Below, piece after piece: positions 33,872 through 41,975 of a stretch of DNA of 41,975 bases; position 1 is the first letter of the stretch, and every line of letters begins with the position of its first letter. This DNA comes from Chloroflexota bacterium (GTDB taxonomy: Bacteria > Chloroflexota > Dehalococcoidia > Bin125): the NCBI GenBank assembly GCA_028874365.1, contig JAPPJZ010000044.1, positions 124,850-166,824 on the forward strand. The letters are read 5' to 3'. Both the position numbers and the translations under genes were made by a program. The notes below the pieces were generated by a model. It was not told where the DNA came from and ran no database searches. It saw only the letters and a list, made by a program, of their open reading frames with translations.

Positions 33872-35773
33872 TTAGTGAAGGTCGAATCGAGCGGTTACCG
33901 ATCGCACAGCATCTGCGAGCGAGGCATCCACATCGCGGGCGCATGCCGTGATGTAGGAGAACTTCAGGAGAGCGTCTTGGACTTCGCTACGTTCGTCGAA
34001 GTTGGCATCGTCCTCTGCGAACATGCGCAGGCTTTGCAATCCAAGGTCGAACATCTCTACTGCGCTGCACCATGCACCGGCTATGAAGTCGCAGTTCGCC
34101 GCAGTGAGGAGCCCGTGCGGAATGAGATCTGCGAGATCCTCATCGCCGCGTGACCAAGCAACATACGCCGCCGCTAATGCGTGAGCTTTCGCGGCGAGGG
34201 GTAGGCGCAAGTCCAGATAGGTGCGAGAGATCATGAGCATTGCCAGGAGTGAACCACGGACAGTCTCTCCCGCCCACCAATCCACCTTGGCTTGATGGAA
34301 CTCCTCCAAGGCGTCGATGCGGCGCCCGGCCTTTAGGAGCTTCATGGCCCTATCTCGCGCTCGAGCTGCAACGGCTCTCTTCCCCGAACGGACTTCAACC
34401 GCTTGATCCACGAGATCCAGCAGCCTTCGCCATTCGGCTACTTTGCTCCAGAGTGGTACCAGCAGCTGCAGCAGGTCCGCCACGCGTTGAATCGGGAAGA
34501 GTGGAGTGGCGTCCAGGTTCTCAACGAGCTCAGTCCAAGAGGAGAGCGTACGCTCATCGTCGACGAGGACAAGATCTTCAGGCAAGGCGACATCGACTAC
34601 GGCAACGCTCTCGTCACTCTGAATCCGACGCGCCTTCGCACGTGATTCCTCCGACGGTTCTTCAATGTCGCCATCCTTCAGCGCCGGATGAAGGCCTAGG
34701 TGGCCGAGCGCGAAGAGCAAACTTGCTCTGCGGTGCGGCGTCTCGGCGGCAAGGAGTTCTTGTGCCCTCGATGCGAGGCGGTCGTTCCAGTCGGCAAGTT
34801 CAGCAGGCGTGATCGATGTGAGTCCAGCTCTCACGGCAGTGTTGGTGTACATGAGCAGGGCGCTAGCGTCCTCTATGCGAGCCGGCTCCGTCTCTATCAA
34901 CGCTTCTTCGAAATATGCCCGAGCGACTTCCTCGACCGCTTCGAGTTCTCCAGTACCGCGGAAAGTTGCCACCACGAGTTCATAGCGCGCTCGTTGCTGG
35001 ATGTGCGGGGAAAGCTCAGGAATCGATAGAAGGGTTCGGATCAGGTCCAGCCAGAACGGAAGATCGATTCGGGCCTCAGCACGAAACGTAGCGAGACGAA
35101 GGCCACTCTTTAGGTCCACGAAGTCACCAATGGTGGGGATTGGGACCCTCTTCTCTCGCCAGCGGCGCCTGCGCTCCAAGTACTCTTCGGGCAGGTCTTG
35201 ATCGTCGGGCGGTGGGTCAGGTCGAATCTCAGCGGGCAAAGTGAGAAACTGGTCGGCAATCCAGAAGCCTTCTGGTTCTGCCAGGAGATCGGCGATGGAC
35301 TTTGCGTCATGGAATTGAAGGTCCACGTTGTAGGCGTCACGGCACTCGGTCTCAAGCGCGTGCCGAGCAGCGACCGGTACCGACGCTAGAGTGAAGGCGC
35401 GAATCTCGTGAACTGGGTGTCCAGAGCCGCAGACCTTGGCGATGTCTCGGCTCAGTTTCGATTGCAAATCATCGGCCTGGATGGTGCAGACGAATGCGAC
35501 GGTGCCTTGGCTGACGCGACCCAGAAACCAACCGTGGGGACCGAGTTCCTCGAGTAGGTAGGTATGAAAAGTCTCGAAGTCACGTCCTTGGTCGCCGCCT
35601 TTCGACACCGGTCCAGTTGCAGGGAGGAGGTTCGAGCAAATGAACTGCTTCGCGAGGTGGTAGCAGACCTCTTCAAATGTGTGATGCCCATTGCGACCAG
35701 ACAGTTGGCACAGCGCAAAGTGAACCAGAGTCGCAACTTCAGCTGGATTCGCCACGGACTCTCCACAATCCAT
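33872..35773 (-). CDS. Mrr-like nuclease fused to helical-repeat domain
   Basis: This 633-residue protein combines two parts. The N-terminus (about 10-165) reads like a restriction-endonuclease-fold domain: TFEEVCYHLAKQF (E34/E35), then KGGDQGRDFET with D65, then AFVCTIQ with Q99. The usual lysine after the Q-containing strand is not where expected (A100), so activity is uncertain. From about 240 to the end it is a long alpha-helical array (YELVVATFRGTGELEAVEEVARAYFEEAL, AKAHALAAAYVAW, and more) that looks like TPR/solenoid repeats and may sense a partner. It is encoded with the 383-residue protein downstream. A two-gene defence module is plausible from position between an Hma-like operon and McrBC, but this is inference. 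Confidence 0.6.
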   Translation of the reverse strand: MDCGESVANPAEVATLVHFALCQLSGRNGHHTFEEVCYHLAKQFICSNLLPATGPVSKGGDQGRDFETFHTYLLEELGPHGWFLGRVSQGTVAFVCTIQADDLQSKLSRDIAKVCGSGHPVHEIRAFTLASVPVAARHALETECRDAYNVDLQFHDAKSIADLLAEPEGFWIADQFLTLPAEIRPDPPPDDQDLPEEYLERRRRWREKRVPIPTIGDFVDLKSGLRLATFRAEARIDLPFWLDLIRTLLSIPELSPHIQQRARYELVVATFRGTGELEAVEEVARAYFEEALIETEPARIEDASALLMYTNTAVRAGLTSITPAELADWNDRLASRAQELLAAETPHRRASLLFALGHLGLHPALKDGDIEEPSEESRAKARRIQSDESVAVVDVALPEDLVLVDDERTLSSWTELVENLDATPLFPIQRVADLLQLLVPLWSKVAEWRRLLDLVDQAVEVRSGKRAVAARARDRAMKLLKAGRRIDALEEFHQAKVDWWAGETVRGSLLAMLMISRTYLDLRLPLAAKAHALAAAYVAWSRGDEDLADLIPHGLLTAANCDFIAGAWCSAVEMFDLGLQSLRMFAEDDANFDERSEVQDALLKFSYITACARDVDASLADAVRSVTARFDLH

Positions 35774-35996
35774 CGGAGATTGGATGGTCCCGGCTCATCG
35801 TAGCTCGGTTCGCCGACAGTGGTCGCCCAGAGCCAGAAGAGCGAACTGGGAAGACGGAGCGACTCGATGTCGGGGTGCCCGTCATTGCAGCGAGCTTGGT
35901 GATCGGGGCTCAAAGATCGCGTTGCGATGCGTCGACAGAGAGTGTGAAGGGGAAGCAGCATCCAGCGCCACGCGCTCTACCCATATGGTGCCTCAC

Positions 35997-37217
35997 CTAC
36001 GCTGGATGTCGCCAGTGGTGAGCTGACTGGGAGCGAAGTTGACAGCAACGGCTTGCGAGTCGGGCGACTGAAGCCTCCATTGCCTCAATCGAGCCGTCCA
36101 GGTTGACTGTCTCGACCTCCAGCCGCTTGTCGGAGTGTGACAAATCGTAGGATGCTCCCCATCCCTCCGCATAAGCCAGAAGCGCCCCGGGCAGGTCGAG
36201 CGCAGAAGCGTACGCGAGCGCCTGGTAAAGGTCTGCGTTGGTGGCGCTGCCGTCTTCGATGATCTTGTACTTCGCGTCGCCTGCAAACACACACCTGCCA
36301 CCCTCCCACCAGGTGAAGTCCGGTCTGAGGGCGATCCGACGATCTTTGTCCAGGTACGCCGCAGCACATCCGGCATCAGAGCGGAAGTTGCGCTCGGACA
36401 GGTCCAGCTGCCGCCGAAGCGCATTGGTGACGAACTCCTGAAAGACGACGTTCATGTCCATCAGGAAGCCGGACGCGCGCACTTCGCCGCGCACCGCATC
36501 GAGCACTGTATGCCTCAGGATCAACCGCGACAGCTCGACCACTTCGCGGTAGTGGTCGTTGAGTCGGTCGAACTGGACAGATGGCACTTGGCGGCAGGGA
36601 ACGCGAATCAAGGTGACGTTCGCCAGGGTCGCGTCGATCAGCCGCAGACTCTGGTGCCAGCGGGGCGTCTGGAGGTTCATTCCGGCGAGCCGCCTGGCTG
36701 CGGCCCTGACCAGCCGGTTGGATAGCACATCTTCCGTGAAATCGTCGTACCGAACTTCGACCGGCAAGGGGAGGTCGTAGCGGCGGCGAAACTGTTCGGC
36801 GAAGTCGATGCGGCCTCGCACCGTCGTCAGCGAGTCTTGAACACTGCGGTACCCATGCAGCAATCCACCAGAGAACGCCCGCTGCGCCGCTGCGATGAAG
36901 GCGGGTACCAGGATGTGCTGCGGTGTGGCAGCTTCGTCGAATCCGAATGGCTCGTCGCGAAAGTCCACTCTGTTGATCGCCTGCGAGGCCAGGTACAGGA
37001 CCCTCTGGATCGGGAGCTTGGGCCGGATCCGGATCGAAAGCCCACCTAGTTCGAGCGCCCCAACAACGGAAGCCGGCGTCAAGACGTAGGCGTCTCGAGC
37101 GCCGGCGGCCGGCGTGATGCGGAGTGATGGGATCGCGGCGGCAAGGGCGTCTCGCTCGGCGACCGAGAGCGCAACCGCGTCCGACGGCTCGTACTCGCGC
37201 AGTTCAATCGTCCGCAT
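35997..37217 (-). CDS. mcrC: McrC-like restriction nuclease subunit
   Basis: This is the nuclease partner of McrB in a modification-dependent (McrBC-type) restriction system, 406 residues from the ATG at 37217. The N-terminal domain contains the McrC landmarks LGGLSIRIRPKL (about 58-69) and TTVRGRIDFAEQ (about 131-142). Then come DFTEDVLSNRLVRAA and FLMDMNVVFQEFV, followed by the restriction-endonuclease core P299-D300 ... D314-A-K316 in FAGDAKYK. The gene overlaps the end of mcrB by 14 bases. A GTG/ATG further upstream at 37232 is possible but not needed. In the family McrC cuts DNA when the McrB ring moves along it. Confidence 0.9.
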   Translation of the reverse strand: MRTIELREYEPSDAVALSVAERDALAAAIPSLRITPAAGARDAYVLTPASVVGALELGGLSIRIRPKLPIQRVLYLASQAINRVDFRDEPFGFDEAATPQHILVPAFIAAAQRAFSGGLLHGYRSVQDSLTTVRGRIDFAEQFRRRYDLPLPVEVRYDDFTEDVLSNRLVRAAARRLAGMNLQTPRWHQSLRLIDATLANVTLIRVPCRQVPSVQFDRLNDHYREVVELSRLILRHTVLDAVRGEVRASGFLMDMNVVFQEFVTNALRRQLDLSERNFRSDAGCAAAYLDKDRRIALRPDFTWWEGGRCVFAGDAKYKIIEDGSATNADLYQALAYASALDLPGALLAYAEGWGASYDLSHSDKRLEVETVNLDGSIEAMEASVARLASRCCQLRSQSAHHWRHPA

Positions 37218-39195
37218 CGTCCCCACCGGCACCGACCGGCGGATCGACAGCGTCGGCTCCCACCTTCAACTCAGCGCGCAGAACGTCCAGGCCGAACTCG
37301 CGGAGCCGGTCAGGCTCGCCGTACAGCTGTTCCTCGATGTACGGCAGGACGTTGTGGTTCCAGGTCAACTCGACCTGTTGCTCGGTGCGTCCGGCTTTCA
37401 TGAAGTAGCTGGGTCCGACCGCCGCCTCCCTCGCCTCCAACTTTTCGTTCGCAAGGTCGACGACTTCTGCTACCCACAGGAGCTCGGGCGCATGTGCGCT
37501 CAACCAACGATGGAGCAGACCCTTGATCGGCGCAGTATCAGGGTGAAACTCGACGAAGTGGAAGCGCCGGCGCAGAGCGAGGTCGACCAAGGCGATCGAG
37601 CGGTCGGCCGTGTTCATCGTCCCGATGATCCGCAGATTGCGCGGCAAGCGGAACAACGCATCGGAGTACTGCAACTGGATCGCTTCGTTCCGGTACTCCA
37701 GCAGGAAGTACAACTCGCCGAGGATCTTTGCGAGGTTGCCTCGATTGATCTCGTCGATGACGAGGAAGTGATCATGTTCGGGATCGTTCAGGGCGCGCGT
37801 CGCCAACTCGACGAGCGGTCCGTCGCGCAGCGTGAACGTGGCGCGGCCCTGGTCGTCGAGCGCCGGCCGGTAGCCCTGTACGAAGTCCTCGTAGGCGTAG
37901 GAGGGATGGAACTGCACGAGCCGTACGCGCTCGGCCGCGCCGGCCAGGTGCTCGACGAGTCGCTTGGCGACGAAGGTCTTGCCGGTACCTGGTGGTCCCT
38001 GGAAGATGACCTGCCGCTTGTCATCGAGCAGGCGTTGGACGGTCTCCAGAAATTCCAGAGGCAGCAGGAGTTCATCGGCCAAAGCTGCGAGGCTAGGCGG
38101 CTGATGCTCAAGTTGGTCTTCCTGTTCATCGGGCTGACCGGCTTGCGCCGAGTCCTGATACATGATCCAGATCAGCGACTGCGCTTCAAGCCGGTCTGCC
38201 GGCCGCTCCAAACTCAAGGCAGTGGCGCGGTCAATCAACCGATCCAGGAAGGCGAGCGCATGAGCGTACATCACGCCCGGGTCGGCGCCGCGCCGCGGGC
38301 GGGGACGGTGCGTTGCCTGGTATGCGAGTTCGTACGAGGTCTTGGTGAACGGCGGGTGGTCCGGACCGAGTGCCATCAGCAGGGCGGAGACGGTCCTCAG
38401 CGTCATGCCTATCTCGGACCGCCGGAAGCTGTTGCTCTCGGGAATGCGCTCGACCAGACGCCGGATGCGCTTGATGTCCCACTGATCATTGTCATCGTCC
38501 GACCAGAACGCGCGCATCGCGTCGCGCGCTTCGTCCGGCGCCGAGTCGAACCAGCTGTAGATCGCTGTGCCGCTTCTCCAGGTCATGGGGCTGCCCTGGA
38601 CCGAGAGCGCCTTGCGGACCAGCGCAGGCCATTGCGGGTCATCGGCAAACAGCGCAGACCGGGCCCGTCCGAGCCCTTCGATCATCTCGTGCTTGTAGTG
38701 CAGTTCCTGGCTGTCCAACTGGCCTGAATCGAAGTAGGTCTGCGCGCGCTTCAGGTATAGGTCGATCCACCTTGAGCTCAGCTCCATGACTCGCTCGCGC
38801 CCACCCTCCACGTTCACCCGATGAAAGGTCGAGGGACTGCGGATCGACTTGACCAGTTCTTCTCCGAACTCAGCGTCGGGTAAGTCGACGGCGTGCCAAT
38901 GGATGGCCCGGATATGATGCGGGTCTTCTTCTCGAAACACGTAATCGCCGGTGATTGACCCCACGTTGATGCGATGCTGCGAGAGCGGGACCGCGACCAG
39001 GTCACCCCGCTCCAGTTCGTGACAGAACCGCCAGAGCACGCCTGGTTGATTGTCGTGCTGTTGTTTGATGTCGTCCTCAGAGTCGAACTCCCGCAGATCG
39101 CGAGCGAAGCCGAAACTGATGCCGACGTGGGCGCGCTCAAGAAAGTCGACCTCATAGGCGAAATCTTCACCTGGGAAGACCTTCCAGAGCGTCAT
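37204..39195 (-). CDS. mcrB: McrB-like AAA+ GTPase with unusual N-terminal domain
   Basis: This is the motor subunit of an McrBC-type restriction system, 663 residues. The C-terminal AAA+ module has Walker A GPPGTGKT (400-407), Walker B VIDEINRGN (D481/E482), and the McrB GTP-specificity motif MNTADRS (527-533) followed by ALRRRFHF. Instead of the McrB DUF3578 DNA-binding domain, the N-terminus (about 1-105) holds a beta-rich unit (GDLVAVPLSQHRINVGSITGDYVF, then IRAIHW) of the kind seen at the front of some Mrr-like and McrB-like proteins. A helical section spans about 110-380. The N-terminal unit probably decides which modified DNA is recognised. mcrC follows with a 14-base overlap. Confidence 0.9.
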   Translation of the reverse strand: MTLWKVFPGEDFAYEVDFLERAHVGISFGFARDLREFDSEDDIKQQHDNQPGVLWRFCHELERGDLVAVPLSQHRINVGSITGDYVFREEDPHHIRAIHWHAVDLPDAEFGEELVKSIRSPSTFHRVNVEGGRERVMELSSRWIDLYLKRAQTYFDSGQLDSQELHYKHEMIEGLGRARSALFADDPQWPALVRKALSVQGSPMTWRSGTAIYSWFDSAPDEARDAMRAFWSDDDNDQWDIKRIRRLVERIPESNSFRRSEIGMTLRTVSALLMALGPDHPPFTKTSYELAYQATHRPRPRRGADPGVMYAHALAFLDRLIDRATALSLERPADRLEAQSLIWIMYQDSAQAGQPDEQEDQLEHQPPSLAALADELLLPLEFLETVQRLLDDKRQVIFQGPPGTGKTFVAKRLVEHLAGAAERVRLVQFHPSYAYEDFVQGYRPALDDQGRATFTLRDGPLVELATRALNDPEHDHFLVIDEINRGNLAKILGELYFLLEYRNEAIQLQYSDALFRLPRNLRIIGTMNTADRSIALVDLALRRRFHFVEFHPDTAPIKGLLHRWLSAHAPELLWVAEVVDLANEKLEAREAAVGPSYFMKAGRTEQQVELTWNHNVLPYIEEQLYGEPDRLREFGLDVLRAELKVGADAVDPPVGAGGDDADD

Positions 39196-39479
39196 CGCAG
39201 AATCCCAAGCCTGTCGGCGTGCATACAGCGGAGTCTACTTCTCCACCTGAGTTCGGAGGCCGACGCTGGCCACGCTCGTGACGAGGCATGGGGTCGAAGC
39301 CACAGTTATCGCAGACGAGTCAGACCCGCCGACCAGCGAGCGCCTGTCGTGCTTGCGTCGACGCCGCGACAAGGACTGAACTGCCATGCTGGCGCTAGCA
39401 AGTCAACTGATGCCGTCATGGCAGAGGAACGCTGCTCCTCGGCCAGCGAGTCAACGGTTCGACACGCTCGGCCGAGCGG
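39196..39479. other. Region upstream of mcrB, no intact gene
   Basis: No supportable gene lies here. On the minus strand it follows the DUF1016 remnant, and its reading frames show no DUF1016 C-terminal nuclease domain, so that domain has been deleted rather than frameshifted. The mcrB promoter should lie near the left end. Confidence 0.5.
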
Positions 39480-39968
39480 CCCTGGGTTTGAGACCGAGAA
39501 CAAACGCACGTACGCGGACTAGGGCCGGGGAAACGCGTCGACCAACGACAGGGCAACGGATTCGCCAGACGACGTCTGGCGAATCTGTGACTCAGCCGAA
39601 CGAGCCGAAATGCCAGACCGCAGCTGGCCGATTCGACCAGGCGAGAAAACGAGGAAGAGCCGTCGCATGTACTGGAGGTTCTGACGCAAGAACCCCAGCC
39701 CGAACTGGGCCGTCAACTCGTCCGCCAACTTCGCGATCAGTTCCACCTCGTACTCGGCCCGTGCCCGATCGGATTGCCCGAACTCGACGATCCGCTGCCC
39801 GACCGGCCAGTATGCGGACGCCAGAACGGCATTGACGGTGCGGGCCGCCGAGACTCTCGCGGCGTTGACAATGGTGGCCACGTCACTGATCGCCGTTGCG
39901 AGCGCCGCTTCGCGTCCTTCGGAACCGGGCTGGTGTTCGGTCGTTCGCTCGACATTTCTGTTCGCCAT
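39480..39968 (-). pseudogene. DUF1016 (YhcG-like) nuclease remnant
   Basis: From ATG 39968 (GGAGA about eight bases upstream) the frame encodes the N-terminal DUF1016 domain: VNAVLASAYWPVGQRIVEFGQ, then LIAKLADELTAQFGLGF and LRQNLQYMRRLFLVF. The S/T/Q-rich linker typical of the family follows (IRQTSSGESVALSL). The frame stops at TAG (39519-39521) after DAFPRP. Beyond the stop, the same frame reads SAYVRLFSVSNP. Family members normally read DAFPLPWSAYVRLL-x-V here, so the TAG stands where Trp (TGG) is expected. After SNP the likeness ends and the C-terminal nuclease domain is missing. It is a decayed gene with both a nonsense change and a deletion. Confidence 0.75.
39559..39585. repeat. Perfect 13-bp inverted repeat in DUF1016 linker
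   Basis: GATTCGCCAGACG (39559-39571) and CGTCTGGCGAATC (39573-39585) flank a single A. It lies inside the sequence coding for the RQTSSGES linker of the DUF1016 remnant. DUF1016 linkers often repeat a QT-x-S-A-x-S unit, so the palindrome may simply reflect coding, but perfection over 13 bp is notable. Confidence 0.8.
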
Positions 39969-40105
39969 CGTTCCGGTTCTCCGATCAGTCGAGGACCTGG
40001 TCAACCGCAAGGATGCGAATGCTGCCTCCGCAATCGTCCCTCGACTCCGACCATGCCCCTGTCGTTTCGCCGGCGCTACGCCTGGAGTTGGCCGCGGCTC
40101 TCTCG

Positions 40106-41812
40106 TCATCGACGAAGAGCGAGTGGCGAAGCCCTTGCGGTCAAGCCCAGCAGATCGCTCTGCCCAGCTCTCTCATATGAGTTGGATCCTGAGTTGAGAG
40201 ACGGCGGCATCCCCCAGATCGGCTCCAGCGGGCCGCGGCTCGCCAACAGGTGCTGGGAAGTGACGAACAGCGGCAGTTCGATGGCGCTACGTGTCATCTG
40301 TTCACCTGCGATACGAACGAAGTGATCCTTCGCCAACCCATCATCGAACGCAACCAGAACAAGCGGCAAGACGCCGTGATCCTCAAGCGGCTGGCTGGTC
40401 GCGTAGTAGCGCAGGTATGGCGCGAGCCGCCGGGCCATGGTTGAGGGCCGGATCGCGCGTCGCTCCCATTCCAAGAAGAACGGGTAGTCGCGCCCGTCGC
40501 GACGGAGTACGCCGAAAGCATCGGGCTGGATCGAGCGCAGCTGGTCGTCGAAGCGGAAGTAGCGCGACGCACGCTGCGGCGGATCGATCTGCATCAGCTC
40601 CCAGCCGTCGGCGCGGGCATGTTCGGCCAGCATTGCCAGAAATCCGTGCGCGGCTTCGGTGTGGGCGAGGTTGCGCAGCAGCTGGCGGCTCCTGATTCCC
40701 TTGACGTTGCGCCAACTGATCACGGCGGCACGGTCAATCAGTTCTGGACTACAGCGCTTGCGCAGTTCGCCGACAGAGACGCGGTCGCGCCGAGCGAGAA
40801 GGGCCAGGCCGCGGTCGGATAGCGCGAGCCGGAACCGACCCACGACGTCGGCGCGGACGATCAGCCCCCAGTCGCCCGCGCGCCGGAAAAGCTGGCGTAG
40901 GCGGGCGCCGCTCACGCCGAGCAACGTGGCCAGGTGATCGAGCCGCAGCCAGGGCCAGTCGCCGATCAGGTCGAGACAGCGCTTCTCCGACGGTCCCAAC
41001 AGGGCGGACCACATCCAGTCAGCAGGCTTGCACGCAAGACCCTCATCTGCGGGCACTGAGACACGAACCAACGGACGCTCGGCCGGGTACGCCTTGTGAG
41101 GCCCGGCAAGGCCCAGCGCCTCACGCAGGCTGAGCGCGACTTCCGCCGAGGGCGCGCGCCAAGTGAGCGAATCCGGCCCCGCCTTCACTGCGTCCCGCTC
41201 GAGCGCGAGGAAGCAGGGTTGTGGGAAACTCCAAAGCCGCCTGGCCGTGTCGCGCAGCCGGGTCTCGTCCGGCGCGAGCAGCAGCACCGCGGCGAACGCC
41301 GGGCCGTCGCGCAGGCGGGTGAGCCGCCTGGCGAGGGACCGCCGTTCGTTGATCCGGCCCAGGCGCACGAGCGCAATCGTGCGACCGTCCGCCAGCCGCA
41401 GGCAGAGATCGACCGGCAGCGCTCGGTAGCAGCGGATCTGGATCGGAAAGGCGATATCGGCCACGGTGCAGCAGAGCCGGTAGAGCACAGCGAGGGCGTC
41501 GATCCGACCGAGGAACAGCCGCCGCACCTGCTCCGAAACAGGCCGCTCGTGCAGCAGACGCTCGGCGTTGATGCCTTCCGACTCGGCCAGACGGCGCAGC
41601 CCTGCGGCCGTGAGCGTGTAGCGGCGGGTCGGCGGGATCAGATCCGAGGCGTGCGCGACCGGCTGGACCAGGCGCTCGCCCTCCAGCGACTCGACCGCGC
41701 GGTAGACGGCGCTGCGCGACCAGCCCGAGAGCGCGGCCAGTTCGAGCCGGTCGAGCAGCGGTACCTGACTCAACCAGCTCAGAATGCTGACCGCCGGATC
41801 GCCCGTTCTCAT
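40106..41812 (-). CDS. Replication-relaxation family protein
   Basis: This 568-residue protein belongs to the replication-relaxation family found on integrative and conjugative elements and plasmids of Gram-positive and related bacteria. It has an N-terminal winged helix (ILSWLSQVPLLDRLELAALSGWSRSAVYRAVESL) and a second winged helix near 265-330 (CLDLIGDWPWLRLDHLATLLG). A C-terminal domain (about 430-480) contains QPDAFGVL and YPFFLEWERRAIRP, typical of the family and suggestive of a nuclease-like fold. Its ATG overlaps the stop of the upstream gene (ATGA), so the two are coupled. Its presence opposite a serine recombinase supports a mobile origin for the island. Confidence 0.75.
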   Translation of the reverse strand: MRTGDPAVSILSWLSQVPLLDRLELAALSGWSRSAVYRAVESLEGERLVQPVAHASDLIPPTRRYTLTAAGLRRLAESEGINAERLLHERPVSEQVRRLFLGRIDALAVLYRLCCTVADIAFPIQIRCYRALPVDLCLRLADGRTIALVRLGRINERRSLARRLTRLRDGPAFAAVLLLAPDETRLRDTARRLWSFPQPCFLALERDAVKAGPDSLTWRAPSAEVALSLREALGLAGPHKAYPAERPLVRVSVPADEGLACKPADWMWSALLGPSEKRCLDLIGDWPWLRLDHLATLLGVSGARLRQLFRRAGDWGLIVRADVVGRFRLALSDRGLALLARRDRVSVGELRKRCSPELIDRAAVISWRNVKGIRSRQLLRNLAHTEAAHGFLAMLAEHARADGWELMQIDPPQRASRYFRFDDQLRSIQPDAFGVLRRDGRDYPFFLEWERRAIRPSTMARRLAPYLRYYATSQPLEDHGVLPLVLVAFDDGLAKDHFVRIAGEQMTRSAIELPLFVTSQHLLASRGPLEPIWGMPPSLNSGSNSYERAGQSDLLGLTARASPLALRR

Positions 41813-41975
41813 TCGTCAGCGTCCTCGGTACGCCTGGCCTGGCGGTCCTCCCGCTTCGGCTTGGGTGGGTGGTCCGGTTTCGGCGGCTTGGGTTTCTTGC
41901 CGTTGCGCAGCGCGTCTGCCCCGTCCTGGTACTGGTCCAGCTGGCGCTTCAGCTCCATCTCCTGCGCCTCCAAGC
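41809..41975 (-). CDS. C-terminal end of a gene cut by the window edge
   Basis: Only the last 54 codons and the stop are inside the window. They read a helical, coiled-coil-like stretch (LEAQEMELKRQLDQYQDGADAL) followed by a very basic proline-rich tail (KKPKPPKPDHPPKPKRED) ending ARRTEDADE. Next to a replication-relaxation gene this could be the tail of a conjugation-type ATPase or other transfer protein, but the fragment itself does not prove it. Confidence 0.6.
   Translation of the reverse strand, partial: LEAQEMELKRQLDQYQDGADALRNGKKPKPPKPDHPPKPKREDRQARRTEDADE

Noticed and set aside
37114-38727. Long + strand open frame of 537 codons
   Set aside because: It lies wholly opposite mcrB/mcrC, has low-complexity shadow composition and no family likeness; the minus-strand genes have clear motifs.
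1-41975. tRNA, rRNA or CRISPR array
   Set aside because: I saw no tRNA cloverleaf, rRNA stretch or regularly spaced repeat; a short tRNA could be missed by eye.

Overview
The window is GC-rich bacterial DNA with dense genes, several GTG/TTG starts and many 4-bp ATGA overlaps. Gene content fits an uncultured Chloroflexota-like bacterium: luciferase-like flavin monooxygenase, several alpha/beta hydrolases and SDRs, an NCS2 permease with a kinase-like ATPase tail, and a replication-relaxation protein. That taxonomic guess is weak and no marker gene settles it. The first ~120 bases are homopolymer-rich and look like a contig end.

Core-genome part, about 0.2-17.1 kb. (a) A complete nitrate assimilation cluster on the + strand: ferredoxin-nitrite reductase, molybdopterin nitrate reductase and a NarK/NrtP transporter. 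(b) A catabolic or housekeeping stretch: tartrate/D-malate dehydrogenase family protein, alpha/beta hydrolase, SDR, LLM-family flavin oxidoreductase, HSL-type esterase and a small NTF2-like protein. (c) A scar near 11.1 kb where two genes that have both lost their 5' halves meet head to head (an SDR and an NCS2 permease). (d) A cobalamin block: a cobalamin riboswitch in front of a B12-binding lipoprotein, facing a convergent cbiB-cobD-cobQ operon.

Accessory island, about 17.3 kb to the end. It opens with a large serine recombinase and an RHH/PIN toxin-antitoxin pair. It closes with a replication-relaxation protein and the tail of another gene typical of integrative elements. Between these lie defence genes. 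The centrepiece (21.3-32.6 kb, + strand) is a tightly coupled operon: SNF2-type helicase with a DUF3883 tail, trypsin-like serine protease with intact triad, DUF1156 N6-adenine methylase, a degenerate nucleotidyltransferase, a HEPN protein, and a DUF499 ATPase with its own N-terminal HEPN-like domain. The helicase/methylase/ATPase core resembles the candidate class called Hma (helicase-methylase-ATPase). The protease, whose ends overlap both flanking genes, and the NT/HEPN pair look like additions. Divergent from it is a zinc-cluster protein with a CoiA-like nuclease motif.

The minus strand then carries an unrecognised pair (Mrr-like nuclease plus helical-repeat protein, and a downstream partner separated by one in-frame stop), an McrB/McrC restriction pair, and a decayed DUF1016 (YhcG-like) nuclease gene stopped by what appears to be a Trp-to-amber change. 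All function calls rest on reading motifs by eye; no database search was possible.
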